From Undaria pinnatifida (Eukaryota > Sar > Phaeophyceae > Laminariales > Alariaceae), in NCBI GenBank assembly GCA_012845835.1, contig JABAKD010000007.1, forward strand, positions 7,962,566 through 8,026,565: a DNA stretch of 64,000 nucleotides. The letters are read 5' to 3'. Positions 11,801 through 25,134 of this stretch are shown here, in pieces. Each line of letters starts with the position of its first letter. Position 1 is the stretch's first letter. The notes under the pieces are model-generated. The model did no database searches. It was not told the origin of the DNA and was given only the letters and a program-made list of their open reading frames with translations. The position numbers and the translations under genes are program-made.

Positions 11801-13270
11801 CCGACCCTACAGTTTGCGGCAAGTGGCGTACAGGTCTCGACGAAGACGAGGAAGACGTGGAAGACAAGGAAGACTAGGAAGACGAGTAATGAATGAATGC
11901 TACGGGTAGTGGCGTGCCTATAAACAGTGCTTTTTCTTAGGCTCTTCGCTTGAGGAGGTCTGTACTAGTACAGTAGTAATATTAAAACACACCAAAGGAT
12001 GAAACAAATGAAGAAAAGCAAACAACTCAGTGTTTCGTGCCATGGCCTATAGGTATGCAACACACATTGAAAATATGAAGACACCAAGCTTGGCATAGGA
12101 GCCGTAAAGCCGTGGCAGAAAGTATAACACGGCCAGTCGGTTGTCGACGCTCAAGTAACCACCAACCAATCATGGCTGGTGAGTAGGTGGTGGAGGCAAA
12201 AAGGCAAGCGTGTTGGCGTCCGTGGGCCTGCGCATGACAGAGGGCAAGCGTGTCAGTGTCAGTGGGGTTGCGCATGGCATACTTCGTACATGGGGCGAGA
12301 AAGGAAAGTGTAATGACCGCCGAATGTGTACGATCGTCAAAACGGCATATGGACTTGCTGGGAAACTGCGATAAACGCGCGACCGCGTCTGTTTAGTTGT
12401 ATGGATATGGCACACCCACAAGCACGTGGACGGCTAACGGCGTGTGGTCTGACAGCACGATTGTCGACATGATAGTACATGCAGGCGTGTGGATCGGGAA
12501 TATCGAAACACGTGAGCATGCAACGACAAACGATATAAGACACCAATGACAGAAAGTCACAGCAGAGCAGCGGAGGACGGTTGCATGGGCGATGAGTGCA
12601 AACGACAGCTGCTAAATGCAGATCAGCATACGAGCCTTTTGCAACAAACGAAGAAACGCAACGCAATCAACGTGTGCACCGATGACATCCAGCTCAATTA
12701 AAAAAAACAAGCAACATCCTCATGCGGCTCTAGTCTAGTGTCCGTGCCGTTCTCTCATCCTGGAGAGAGACAATCTCTGCGGTCACTGCTTGTTGTCTCT
12801 GACGACAACGACGTCAACACCACAATCATCGCCTCCATCTCCTCCACGGGCACACAAAACGGAACGCGAAAATAACGGGATATATGAATAAGTGAAGAGA
12901 TGAAGAAGGGAAGCGGTTCAGCAATTAATTACAGAGCACACAGAAAAAGTGACGTCGCGGTAAACATTGCAGCAACAACACCGCATAAACAAAACCAAAG
13001 CAAACCACTTCGCTCTATGCCGAGGGCGCAAACAGCCACATCCTTGAGATGCCACAGATTGAAGGTTCCAGGCATGCAAGTAGTAGCACGTAAGATGGCG
13101 CACCAACCAAAACCAGTCTAAACAGGTACGGGGTGGGTGCCTCCAAATATGATAGGAAAAAGCAGTAGCCACGAGGCAGCCGAAACAGTGAAACCTTCCC
13201 GGAAAAGTGCAATGACACATACACGAAGGTGGGCATGCATATAGCGCAACAACTCGGCAGCTTTTCTGTT

Positions 13271-13298
13271 CGTTTGTTTGTTTGTTTGTTTGTTTGTT
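13271..13298 (+). repeat. TTTG microsatellite
   Basis: Seven TTTG units in a row. Confidence 0.9.
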
Positions 13299-14939
13299 CG
13301 TGCTAAGTTGATTCAAGAGCGAACACCTCCAGCTCGATCACGAGCCAGCAACGTGGAATTGAGCTTGATCACGGGCAAACGTGTGCTCGCTCACGGGGCA
13401 AAATACGCGTTTGGTCATGGCCTATAACGTGTGTTTGCTCGTGAGCAAGCGTCGCGTCACCCCCCCGTCAGCAGGGGTTGAAGGGTTTGGGGCAAACGCT
13501 TCTGGCCGGGGTTTAGCTCCTCAAGGGACGAAGCACCAGCTAGTCCGTCCAAAACATTTACGAGCATAAATATTCAGGACCAGCGCGCATAGAGCTGTTG
13601 GTCGGGTTGTGCAAACGAATGCTTTTCGAACGCATGCGCCCAGTGTTTCGGGTAATGAAATGGTGGTGATGACGGTGATTGGTGACGGTGACGGTGGTGG
13701 TGACGGTGACGATGAGATATTCACCTTTTCCTGTTGGGATCTCTCGGAAAATGCATCTGCTCTGCACCCCTACCTTGAGATGCCTCCATCGTCACAGTTT
13801 AATCGCGAACGAAACAGGCGAAGGAAAAAAAACGCGGAAACGAGACCGCCTCTCGATAAAATCTGATTATTAACAAACAACAAGCACTTGCAAGCATCAC
13901 AAGAAAAATCATATGCACTCGGCACATCCACACCAATATTGTGTATTAGGTAAATGATTGAAGCAACATGCAATACAAGAGAGCATGTCGCGACATAAAC
14001 TAAAGCAACTGTTCAAGAACAGCACGTTGAAAAAATCACAGCATGCCACAGCGCCAGAAGTATAGCTCCCGGAGTAACCCAGGAATTACGCCGAATGTGG
14101 GTCGAGCTGGGAGTTCTCTCGGTGACGTGGTAGTCCCAGCACGTAAACCTCATACATTCTGCAGGGCACTCCCCGACGAAAAATATGAATAATTGAAAGA
14201 CGTAATGCTTTGTGATAGGCAGCGTGATGGTACAGCCTCCAACCTTTGAAAACACGATGTTTCTTGTGCAATGCCATACCAGGTATCATGCGATACAAAT
14301 TCGCGACAAAGAGGGCGCTAAGAAAGTGCGGGGCGAGACGAACATGATGCAGACAGTCGCGAGCGCGGGATGAAGACGGCATCGTACGACGAGGGATCTC
14401 GAAACTAGCCCTCCCGCAGAAAGAACGGTCGAGCTGGAAGAAGACGCCACGGAAATGGTACGAGTAGTACCAACCGATCCACGAGAATCAACAACAATAA
14501 CGGCGACAACACGGCTATAAAATCCAGCGGAAACGTCGGAGGACATGAGCAATTTAAGTACACAGGAAGGTACACGCAAACGTCGGCACGGCAACTGTGC
14601 AGGCCGAAGAGAACGTAAGCACAATCGAAGTGAAGGAAAGAACCACCATGTGGTCGATGAAATTTCAGACGCAAGTCAACCGGGAACGGCTGGCGCGACT
14701 GCCTCCATAGCCTATATCGCGCCAGCGAAGTGACGACACGTACCATGTTAGTGCTGCCTGCACAAGGTGAGCTCCGAACGGCAAACTATTTGTCATGCGT
14801 GGTGCACGCGTATTCAGACAACTGCGGAAAAAGACAACATAAAGATATTTGGGTTTTCAGACGACGGCAAGAGTGGTCGACTAGCTTCCGGCCACGTGCC
14901 CGTGCAGGAGGCACCGGTGATAGCGACGCAGGATGAGGT

Positions 14940-15630
14940 CGCTGAAAGGGTGCCGGTGGTGTATTTATGCTTCAGTATACCCCCGGAAACAAATTGACAT
15001 CACCGCCTGCAAACGCGCGGTAAGCATATACCTCTTCCTGGAATAGTGGGCACTTTTGGCTCCACGATAGCTTACATGCAGCCCCTACTCCACGCCAACA
15101 ATCCCCGGCCAGTACTGTGCCCGTGTGTGGAGGGGGGTGCCGCAAATACGCAGCGGCGATATACGTAAGCTTCAGTACACCACCGGTGGTATGCTGGCGT
15201 ACACCCACGTGTCTACTGGAGGGCTGGACCATTCCGGCTCCACGATGGCTTCCATGATAGCCCTGGCATATACCAACACGTTCGTGCTAGCCATATGCCC
15301 GTCGGAGGCGTATGTGGTGAACGCGCGGTGGTGGTGTATTTGAGGATTGAATGCACCACCGGTGGTGTGTGCATTAAATAAATCACCGGTGGTGTGCTTA
15401 GCATTGCCGATGCTAAATACACCACCGGTGGTTTATTCAGTACATACGCCACCGGTGGTGTATTTAAAGCTTAAATACAGCACCACCACCCGTTCACCAC
15501 GCACGCCTCGGACGGGCATATAACTAGCAAGAGCGTGTTGGTATCGGCCAGGGCTATCATGGGCCACCGTGAAGCCGAAACGGGCGAGGACTTGAGTAGA
15601 TACGCGCGTGCCACCATGTGCGTGCTGCAC
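14940..15630. repeat. Inverted repeat with ACCACCGGTGGT palindrome core
   Basis: Arms at about 15,230-15,342 and 15,476-15,600 are inverted copies (GCTCCACGATGGCTTCCATG ... GTGGTGAACGCGCGGTGG). The ~130-bp centre holds several copies of the palindrome ACACCACCGGTGGTGTA. A further partial unit begins at 14,950. The same unit recurs at 16,840-17,060 and 22,860-23,545. Confidence 0.8.
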
Positions 15631-15639
15631 ATTAATTGG

Positions 15640-16640
15640 ACATGCCATGTGGCATGCCACGGTAATGCCATGGACATTGTATGAGCCATGGGTCATATGA
15701 GACCATGGCATGCCATGGCATGGTTATCCGTGACATATTGCCGGGGACATGCCACAGATGCACCATGGCCTTGTCTTGATGAATATGCCATGGCCGCTCG
15801 TGGTTACCCGTGGTCATCCATGGCCGTACCACGAGTAACCATGGTAATACCACGGTCAATCATGGGAATGCCATGGTCACCCATTGGAATGCCATGGTCA
15901 CCCATAGGAATGCCATGGTCGCCTATGGCCACCGTAGTCATGCATGGCCATAACACGAGTAACTATGGACATGCCATGGTTACCCCATGGTCATCCGTGG
16001 TAATGCCACGGTTACCCTTGGCAATGCCACGGTCTCACCCATGGCAATTTAATGGCCAACCTTTGGCAAGCCCATGGCGATATCATGGTCGCTCCTGGTC
16101 ATCCTTGGCCATCCGTGGCACTGCCACGGTCACCCATAGTGCCCAATGCCGTGATTACCTGTGGAAAGCATTCATGGGAATGACATGATCGACCATGGCA
16201 TTACCACGGATGACCATGGGTTGACACGGACGCCTATGGCATTGCCACGGGCGACCATGGCATTGCCATGGTTGCTCGTGGTGTGGCCATGGATGACCAT
16301 GGGTTGCTACGGACGCCCATAGCATTCCCATGGGCGACCACGGCTTTCCACGGCATGCCCATGGGTGACCATGGTATGACCATGGCTTTCCCATGGGCGA
16401 CCATGGCATGACGTATGGTTACTAGTGGTATCGCCATGAGTGACCACGGCTTGCCATGGCATTGCCATGGCATTGCCATGGGCATGACCACGGATGCCCA
16501 TGTTCGTCAGTGGCATTGCCCACAGTCGTTCATGGCATTGCTATCGGCATCGCCATGGCATGGCCATGTATGACCATGGCATTACCATGCACTACCACGC
16601 CACGTCCATGGTTTCTCCAAGGTATGCCATGGTAGGTTGC
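15640..16640. repeat. CCATGG palindromic satellite
   Basis: About 1 kb of degenerate short repeats built around CCATGG (more than twenty perfect copies) joined by GNAT/CACC-type spacers such as GCCATGGTCACCCATGG. A small outlier lies at 16,790-16,860. Because it is palindromic, open frames exist on both strands (Met-Pro-Trp / His-Gly repeats); none looks like a gene. Confidence 0.9.
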
Positions 16641-16839
16641 CTGATAACAAAACAAAGCGTGTACCCGGTACTGGCTGTTCAATTATGGCACTGAACGGTA
16701 GTTCCTCAGTTGAGGTCAAGCGGCAAGGTATACCTTTTTTTGGCTCAAAAAGTGCAACCCCTAACGTGAGATGACTCCAATTGCTGCAGTGTCATGGCAA
16801 TGCCATGTCGCATGATTCATGGCAGTGCCATGGCATGCC

Positions 16840-17060
16840 ATGTCAATTCCCATGGCGTGCGATTCAATGTAATGGGCGGCCGTGGAGCCAAAACGGGTTA
16901 CACTTTTATCCAGAAGACAAGCGTGTACCGCCTGCACGGGTGGTGATATCAGTTTGTTGCCGGTGGTGTATTTAAGCGTAAATACACCACCGCCACGCAT
17001 TGGCCTCGAATGAGCTAAACGGGCAGCATTCCAGGAGGTATTATGCGCTTGCCACGAGCA
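16840..17060 (-). repeat. ACCACCGGTGGT unit, second locus
   Basis: Contains GCCGGTGGTGTATTTAAGCG followed by TAAATACACCACCGCC, with the GGAGCCAAAACGGG flank in inverted orientation. Related to 14,940-15,630. Confidence 0.65.
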
Positions 17061-19504
17061 CAAGGCGGTGCATGTTGTCGTCCTCAGCCACAGCGGCCTC
17101 GTGCATATAATGCATATAATATCCGTGTTACCGGCACCTACTTTTCTAAATCTCTCACCATACTGCATTGACTCGTTGGACACAACAAGGTGGAGAGCAA
17201 ATAAATAAATGGCGATGACGGCACCAACAATATAATATGTATGTCACCATAACAATACTGCAGCAGTGTCGGTTAACACCAGGCCTGCAGTATTAACATT
17301 GTTGTTAGCATTACAGATGGCATGGCAAGAGCAAACCGGCAGCAAATCCCGTGCAGCACAATAGAATAAATCCACAAGAATAGACTATGTATGTACTACC
17401 AGAATGATCGCAAATAAACACAAGAGACTTTTAGAGATGTCCAATAAATGTTTCCAATATGTGTCCGTTTTATTTACGGTCAGACCGGTACGTCGTTTTT
17501 CTCAGCGACATCTGACAATAACGCCGCGTTGCTACTATTCACTTAGCACCTTTTGGTACCATACGTACAGCAGTAGTATCGGTATGTTTCAAAATTACTA
17601 CAAATAAATGGCAATATATATGGAGGGTAGAAGTAACAAGTACATTGGATTAACTACTACTGTAGACTAGGCGACGTCACAAGACAACCGCTAGTAATAT
17701 GAATACTACGCACTACTCGTATAGTCTGCAGCATCAATGTACCAGGTACATGCCACAACGTATCAATCGGTAGAACGTACAAGGTTCCCCTTCGGACGAA
17801 GGGTGTGACGCCAGACTGCTGCTGATGTTTTGCACCTCCTTGCCTTTGCCCGCACGCTTAGGGTAGGCAACGCAAACGGTTCGGGTTTATCGAAATGAAG
17901 TTATAGACATAGGGATGTATGTCATGTTTCAGTCTACGTGGTATGTGCACACAACAAGCTTACCGCAGCGGCGACTTTGACGCAGCCGGCGCAGTAAGCA
18001 GCCGGGTCCATCATACAAGCAGAAGCACTAACTGTGCTTTCAGTTTTTAGTGTGTTCAGTACATTCAGCAGTGCTGCTACAGCACTACTTACTGCTGCAC
18101 CTAAATACTACTGTCACCACTCACAGGAGAAAACCAAAAACCCGGTAAAAGAAGGCGTCATTATCAAAAACAAAGAAAAAAAACGACCCAGCCGTTATTT
18201 TTTTGGCCTGTTTTAACCGGTTAGCCGGAACCGGTTTTAAGAGCATCCGAAACATCGAAAACCATCATACCTCGTTGGTGGTTTTTCTTTTTGTTTTGCA
18301 CCCTTGCTGCGTACTCTTACGTGCACGATTGGTTCTGTTCGCAAATGCGAGACTCTTTGACATATAGAACACCACGCGCACGCTAACCACGCGCATGGGT
18401 GTTATCAAGCGGAAATACAATATTTAGAAATGCACCACGTCAATCGTCAGTGAAGCCGCTACAACGGTGTCTAGACCCGCACACTCCACGTCCCCGAAGA
18501 TCCACAAACCATCACGGCAAAAGCGTCGTGCGACGTTTACAAACAACGGCCGCCCTGCTCTTTAGTTTACCTGGCACGACTTGAAACCTCTGCAAAATCG
18601 GAGGTACCCAACCTGCATGCTGCAAATTAACGAAGGCATGGATCGGTGGGCAGAAGGGACCGGGGGGTACGTATGTATGTTAAGAAATAGGTGACATCAG
18701 CCTATTATCAATACCAATGTTCTGTAGCGAATGTACAACTCCATGTAAGCGCTTTCTGCAGTATCACAGCAGCAGTAGTAGCACGTAGCCTACAGCCTTG
18801 CTCGTCGGTGTGTCAATGCCATCTATATCTCGTAGCGTACTCTTTGTTTGCGTTCTACAATGTGGGTTATCGGCAGATCGTGTTTTGGGACTATTAATAT
18901 TCGAAAGTCCCGTTGACACTGTCTACAGGCTTCTGGAGCATGTGGCTGATAATCTAGACGTCGGTCGAATAGGATTTTGGAACTTAGCGGCTTTTTCGAC
19001 GTCGAGGAAGCAGGTAGAGCCCCCCCCCTCTCCTGCTCACTCTTCTCAACCGCATTTGAGCGTCTTCCCGTTCATCGGTCACAGTAAGCTTTAGTTGGGC
19101 TATCGAGCGCCCCTGTTCACCCGGAAATATGTATCTTCCACACCATATGTGATGCTCGAGTTCGTTTCGCAACGAGTTTGTGAGCAACCCCTGAAAACCG
19201 TCATCGGTCGGCCACCTGAGAGTGTCCTAGTTCCTCAATAACGCATGATATGGGGGAAGACACTTGTGAACACTGCTTTCGCCCGGAAGGCCGATACGTG
19301 TGAACAATTCCCGCGAGTTGAACTGGAAGTAAAAATGCGATACCAGGTAGACTACACCAAAAACAGAAAACTGCTTTATTTCGTAAAAGCTCCAACCGTT
19401 TGAAATAACTACTCTGGTATCTTACCTCCAACACGTCTCAGTATCAACAAATGTAATACGAGTACGATCGTAGTCAATCACAGGTCAAGATAATATTATT
19501 ATAA
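17061..19504. other. No recognisable gene
   Basis: AACCGGTTAGCCGGAACCGG at about 18,219 has a relative, TTAACCGGCTAACCGG, at about 21,308. A frame near 18,900-19,010 has an ARM-like stretch (LLEHVADNLDVGRIGFWNLA) but no second repeat or splice support. Confidence 0.5.
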
Positions 19505-20870
19505 AAATTGAAATAAACTCCAGCTAGCTGTGAGATCGAATATGTTGTCGAAACTCATCTATGCAAACTGTATGTATGAGATACTCCGATCGCGCGTATT
19601 ACGGGTTTTGTGTCCTCATTAAGGATATAGGTCGGCGACTCCCCTTGCAACTACAGTGTAGCTATCAGGGTCAACAGGGTGATGTCAGTCAGTCTGTGCG
19701 CGGAAACTATAAAACCCGTTTCTGAGGGGGAAAAAATCTGACAGCTGTAAAAGGAAATGCATCAGTTTATTATCAAGTGAATCCTGTAAGTCGAATAACC
19801 GGTGAGGGGAGGGCGGAGTTTTTAAGAACCTGGCGGCCTGATTTTGATCACAAGGGGGGGGGGCAGCTCAATTTGTGCCTAGAAACTAAAAATCCTTCAA
19901 GGGGATAAATCTGACGGTTTTGGAAAGAATGCACGGGGGAGGGGGGGGAAGGGGCGGGACGGGGGGGGCAGCTCAAAATATATGCGTGCAAAGTATACAT
20001 CCTTTAAGGGGATAAATCTGACGGTTTCGGAAAGAATGCACCAGTTTATCATGTATATCCTGTAAATCGTACAACCAGTGAGTAGAGTGCGGAGTGTTCG
20101 AGGGGGTGGGGGTGGGGTGGGGACGTGGGGGGGTGGGCGAATGGGGGGGGGGGGGGGGGCTTTAGGTCGCATAGATGTAGGGGTTTGCGTTACGCGTGGT
20201 GCTAGGTCTAGGCGATGGTGCGGGTGGTGGGGACGGAGGGAGCATTGAGGGCGGGGGGGGGAGGGGGGATTGCAGCAGCGGCATGGATGGCTCTAGAAAG
20301 ATAATGGAGTGATATACAGGGCGTGGAAGTGTTTATTACTTCTGGCGGATTTCGATATTAGGTGAGGCGTTTGAGCAAGAGCGAGAAGGATGAGGGGGGA
20401 GGGGGGGGGGAGGGGTTTCAAGAGGTTTAGGTCACATATAACATTAAAATACACTCCAGCTGTGAGATCAAGGGTTTGGTCGAAACTCATCTTTGCAACA
20501 TTGTGTGTGATACTCCGATCGCGCGTATTAATCACAAGTGTAGGTGCTTGATACACGCGCGGTGCTAGGTCTAGGCGATCGTGCGGGTGGTGCGGAAGGA
20601 GGGAGCGTTGGAGGGGGGGGGGGGCGGAGGGGATGAATGAAAGCTACGTCATGGATCGCTAGAAAGATAATGACGTGAGAGATTATATCAGCTGGCTGGT
20701 AGTGTTTACTACTCTGGCAGATTTTTTTTATGTTAGGTGGGGCGTTTGAACAAGAGGGATCGGGGGGGGGGGAGGCGGACGGGACATTTCAATATTATAT
20801 GTGCGCGGAAACCATAAACCCTCAAAGGGGACGAATCTGACGGTTTTAGCAAGAAGTCATCCCTTTAAAT
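19505..20870 (+). repeat. Family A dispersed repeat, copy 2 (two heads)
   Basis: Nearly collinear with the 7.2-kb copy, including the second head at about 20,452, the GTCGCATAGATGTAGGGG module and the CAGCAGCGGCATGGATGGCT module between G tracts. The two-head arrangement was therefore copied as a unit. Confidence 0.85.
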
Positions 20871-21889
20871 AATATATACCACCAGAAATCATGCCAATCA
20901 CACTCGGAATATTTCCACCTCTGCCTGCAGCAACGTACTTAATGTCCTCTTGCGATGATCTGAGCCGTGTTCACATCTTCACAGCAGCTAGATGTGCATT
21001 GACGACTCAGCATGCCAACATTGCAAGCTCCTGTGTCAACGCCAAACTGCATCCACCGACTCTTAGGCTGTCACCTTCCCTCCCCCACACATGTCACGTA
21101 CTATCGTCATTTTGTGCACTGCTGTGCAGTTGTGTGTGTGTGTTGTACACGTTCTAGAGTGTAGCAGTAGCCGCAATGGATGTTGGATCAACCAGCTTTG
21201 ACTGACTGTCGCGTTCACTAGCATGCCATTCAATGTTTCAGGCTCATGGCTAGCTAGCCACTGCAGAACGTTTTGTATAGTGCAGATGGGTTATCCGGTT
21301 TTCCCGTTTTAACCGGCTAACCGGACAACAACAAAGCCTCCTCTTTTTGGAAAAACCGACCAATTACGCACGCCTGCTGGGATTAAAAAAAACACACCGT
21401 TATTCTTTTCGTATTTACCCGGTTCGAATTTCTACCAAAGAGTCGTGAACTGTTGTATGTAGGCGCGGGCAAGAAAGTAACGAACCATTGTTGTTGCTTG
21501 CGGTTTATATTCTTCAACTGCAAGGCCTACAATATTGTGGAAATTGGAGTGCGTTTATCTGACCGCAAGACCTCTACCTCATCAATGCTTTATTTCTCCT
21601 CCGTTATTTCCCCTGATTGCAAGAGACCACAAGTACGGCATTCCATGACGTGAACCGTGTAGCAACACACAACACGGAAGGTAACAGTTTTCCCGCATGT
21701 GTTGCCTACTCGAACCCCCTTCAACAATACATTTCATGGCCAGCTGGGTACGCTCTATAGCATTTCGAACATAAGTTTGTGGTTCTGCATAACGTTCTAT
21801 GTGCGTCGAAGATAGATGTAAAAAACGTGTAACGCGGCAATGGAATATACCGGGTATACTGTAGGCTATATTAACAAAAACCTTAAAAA

Positions 21890-22810
21890 CACTGCTGCAG
21901 CTGTGATATCGAAAGTTTCAAGTTTCTCAACGAAAATCATCTTTGCAAGCTGTGCGTGATACTCCGATCGCGCGTATTACTGGGTGTGTGTGTCTTCATT
22001 AAGGATATTGGTATCGGCGACTCCTCTTAGAACTAGTAATATTAATAGCTTGTACCAGGGTCAACAGGGTGACGTAAATCAATCTGAACACGGAAACCAC
22101 AAAATCCGTTTTTGAGGGGGACAAAATATGACGCAAACTGCAGTGGGATGAATCGGTTTATCATGCATATCCTTTAGTAGTCGTATGACCGGTTGGGGGA
22201 CGCCGGGAGTTCAAAGGCCGGGGGAGGGGGGGGGGGGGGGCGAGGTTCAAGGGGGGGGGAGGATAGAGGGGGCGGGATTTTTCAATATTTTTAGGTCGCA
22301 TAAATGAATAGGTGCGGTATGTAGTGGTAGTGGTGCGAGGTCCCGCATCCGACGGTTAGGGGGAGGGGGGAGGGGGGGTAATTGTAACTTGCAGACCACA
22401 TATTAGTCTAAATGAATTGGAGATAATGCATGTGGATTTCGCTCTCGCTGGGTGTGTGTCCTCATTAGAGATATCGGCCCCGTCGACTCGCCTTAGAAAT
22501 AGCTTGTACCAGGGTCAACAGGGTGACGTTAAACCAGTCCGCGCACGGTAACTATAAATACTGTTTTTTGAGGGCGACAAAATTTGACGGTTGTGGATTG
22601 CACCAGAATATTATTATTGGTATGTCCTGTAGTAGTATGGCGGGTGAAAGGAGGGCGGGGGGGGGGGGTCAAAAGGGGGTGGGGGCGGGCGGGTAGAGGG
22701 GTGGGGGGGAGGGGTTCCTCATTTTTAGGTCGCATAGATGAATAGGAAGCGCGATGCTAGGTCTAGGCGATGGTTGGGCTGGCGGGGAAGGGCGGGGGAG
22801 GGGTTACCAT
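21890..22810 (+). repeat. Family A dispersed repeat, copy 3 (diverged)
   Basis: Head at 21,890 (CTGCTGCAGCTGTGATATCG), GATACTCCGATCGCGCG, a G-tract spacer, then a second partial head near 22,450 (GTGTGTGTCCTCATTAGAGA). More diverged than copies 1 and 2. Confidence 0.75.
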
Positions 22811-22859
22811 AAGTAAATGAATTAGCGCTACTGCATGGAAGGCTCGAAAGGTAAAGAGA

Positions 22860-23545
22860 TGACATCACCTGTTGGGTACGAGCTGGTCTGGCCTCGTTCC
22901 CAACGAGCTGCGTGCGGCAAAATGCAGCGGTGGTGTACACACCACCGGCAACAACCCGGCATACGCCGCCTGTGCTCGCGGCCCACATGTTTCCCCTGGA
23001 CTACTGGCCTGTTTTGGCTACGATGGCTCCCAAGATAGCTTTGGCCCATGCCGACACTGCTATTTATGTGCGCGTCAGAGGCACGTGAGGTGAATGAGTG
23101 ACGGTGATTGTGTATTTTACCACCGACGGAGGAGTATTTAGGAGCAGGTTGATAAGTACGTCACCGGCGGAGTACATACAGCAGTAATCCACCACCGATC
23201 ACAAACTGACCGCACCGCCTGTGCACGCGGTAGGCACATATCTGCTGGAGTAGTAGCCTGTTTTGGCTCCACGATAGCTTGCGCGAAAGCCCTACACCAC
23301 GAAAACAACAGTGCTGTGCCCCTACTACTGTAAGTGCGCGCGGCAAATTCGTAGCGGTGGCGATAAGCTTAAGTACACCACCGACAGTATACTGACGCGA
23401 ACTCGCACGCATCTTACTGTGACGGGTTAGCTCCACGATGGCTTCCAAGATAGCTCCGGGGTCATACCAACACGTCCCGGCTGTTTATGTGCCAGTCCGA
23501 GGCGTTTGTGGTCAATAGGCCGTGATGGTGGTGTCGCTATTTTTA
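22860..23545. repeat. ACCACCGGTGGT unit, third locus (two tandem units)
   Basis: 23,200-23,520 follows 15,000-15,345 nearly base for base (GCACGCGGTAGGCACATAT, GGCTCCACGATAGCTT, AAGTACACCACCGACAGTAT, GATGGCTTCCAAGATAGC). 22,860-23,100 is another diverged unit with GGTGGTGTACACACCACCGG. The palindromes are partly decayed. Confidence 0.75.
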
Positions 23546-25134
23546 TCGTTACCGCTGTTGGAATTACCCCGGCAGTTCATTTTTCCACCCGTTTTTCGTT
23601 GCAGTTGTCACAAGGCACCCATCGTCAACACAGCTCTTGTTTGGAAGCCCACCCTCCCGGGATGTCATGGGTGCGCCCGGAGTCGATTCAATTCTTTGTG
23701 GATGTACCGACTGTAGACTATAGGTGATGCTACTGCTGTGTGACGCGTGCGATTCGTCAAAGCTGTGGAAGCGGATGAGTATAGACTATACCTAAGCGCA
23801 GTACTCGAACATGCGAATCGTTCGACCAGTCATGTAGACTAGTCTTTTCAATTTCGACCGCATTTTTCTGCTTTTTTCAACAAACAAACCAAAGACGGAG
23901 AGCTTCAACTTTGTCCAACCACCTAGTACTCGAGCCTCTCCTACCTTTTCGCCCAACTCAAGTACTGCAATGGACCTCTCGCCCTCTCTCCTCTCCTCCC
24001 CCCTCATCTCTTACTTATGTGTTATCACCTGGTACCCATGTACGGACGGGCATCAACACCAGCAAGCAGAAGCAATCGAAAAGTATCATAAAATTACACA
24101 TTCTGCACAGACGCCGAGGCCGCCTCCGCTTCCCTTCGACCCTAGACCCGGAGCCCGCGCCGAGAGACGGCACCACCATCTAGGGAGCCTGAATCAACTC
24201 CCGCAGGGCGACAGCTAGCAACAGCAACATCAACATCCCTGTCCCTAGCCCCTACTCCAACCCCAACCCTAAACAAGCAGCAGTCCAAAAGCACCACATC
24301 GTACCTGCGGAAGGATTTTACACACAGCTCTCGACAGCCGCTGAGGTTGCCTCTTCCCTTCCCATACGTGGACCCTCGGAGACCGCACTGGGCGACGGGA
24401 CCACCACAAGCCCCCGCCGTCGCCCTCGTCGAACACCCGCGTTTTGCTGCTGTTGGTGCTTCGACTTCCACGAGCCTGAGGGCATAGCTGCCCGATGCAC
24501 CAAAGGAGTTCAGCTGAGCTGCTACGTGCCGCTCACATCAGGATCCACGAGGGAAAACATCACGTACCATCGCCACACCACCATTCCCATGATAATCGGC
24601 GGCTGGTGACACGGCAGTACATGGGACGCTGCCGATAAAGATAACGCCCAGTGACGCGCGTATGCATGCTCATACGGCTGGATGGTGTGGCGAGTCTCCT
24701 CCTGTTAGAGAACAAGGGCGATTGTGTTGAGTAGGGTGCTCGATCCAATGCAATGGAGCAGTCTCCCTGGAAGAGCAGTCTCTGACATTATGTTCCATTT
24801 TTTGCATTGTATCGATGACAACACGTCGAGAACGTTGTCGCCGCCGTCGGAAAACCAAATCTTAAATTTTGTCGAACTCTGTGAACTCTCGCACACCTCC
24901 TGCATGACACACCCTGACGTATGTATGATACCGTACAAGCAATAAAACATAGTTTTTATAACAATGAAATGGTTGGTTGCCGCCGTCGGATAAACGCAAT
25001 GGTTGGCCGCCGCCATCGGATAAAATGATCGGTCTGGGCCTCCGTCGTGCCGGGCCATCGTTAGACTATCTATGCCGGCTGCGGTCATTATGCACTTACT
25101 TACTGTAATGCAACAAAAATAAAAATGAAAATGA
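23546..25134. other. No recognisable gene; small tandem repeat
   Basis: A ~30-bp unit GGTTG(G/C)(T/C)(T/C)GCCGCC(G/A)TCGGATAAA occurs twice at 24,970-25,028, with a related GCCGCCGTCGG at 24,838. No coding motif seen. Confidence 0.5.

Larger units (their letters stand above)
10923..14939. other. No confident gene; simple sequence and small tandem repeats
   Basis: Contains C runs (10,902-10,920 at the LINE tail; 11,589-11,607), a GAAGAC-rich tract (11,840-11,887), a diverged ~49-bp tandem pair (12,203-12,290, GGCAAGCGTGT ... TGCGCATG), a repeat B copy (12,725-12,800), a GGTGACGGTGACGG tract (13,655-13,715) and the possible ARM remnant. Overlapping open frames at 14,286-14,746 are unrecognised. 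Confidence 0.5.

Noticed and set aside
15345-15480. Regular palindromes and spacers resembling a CRISPR array
   Set aside because: Spacers are short and unequal, the palindromes vary, and the window is eukaryotic.
15688-16188. 166-codon open frame of Met-Pro-Trp repeats
   Set aside because: The CCATGG satellite gives similar frames on both strands; no conserved start, domain or codon pattern.
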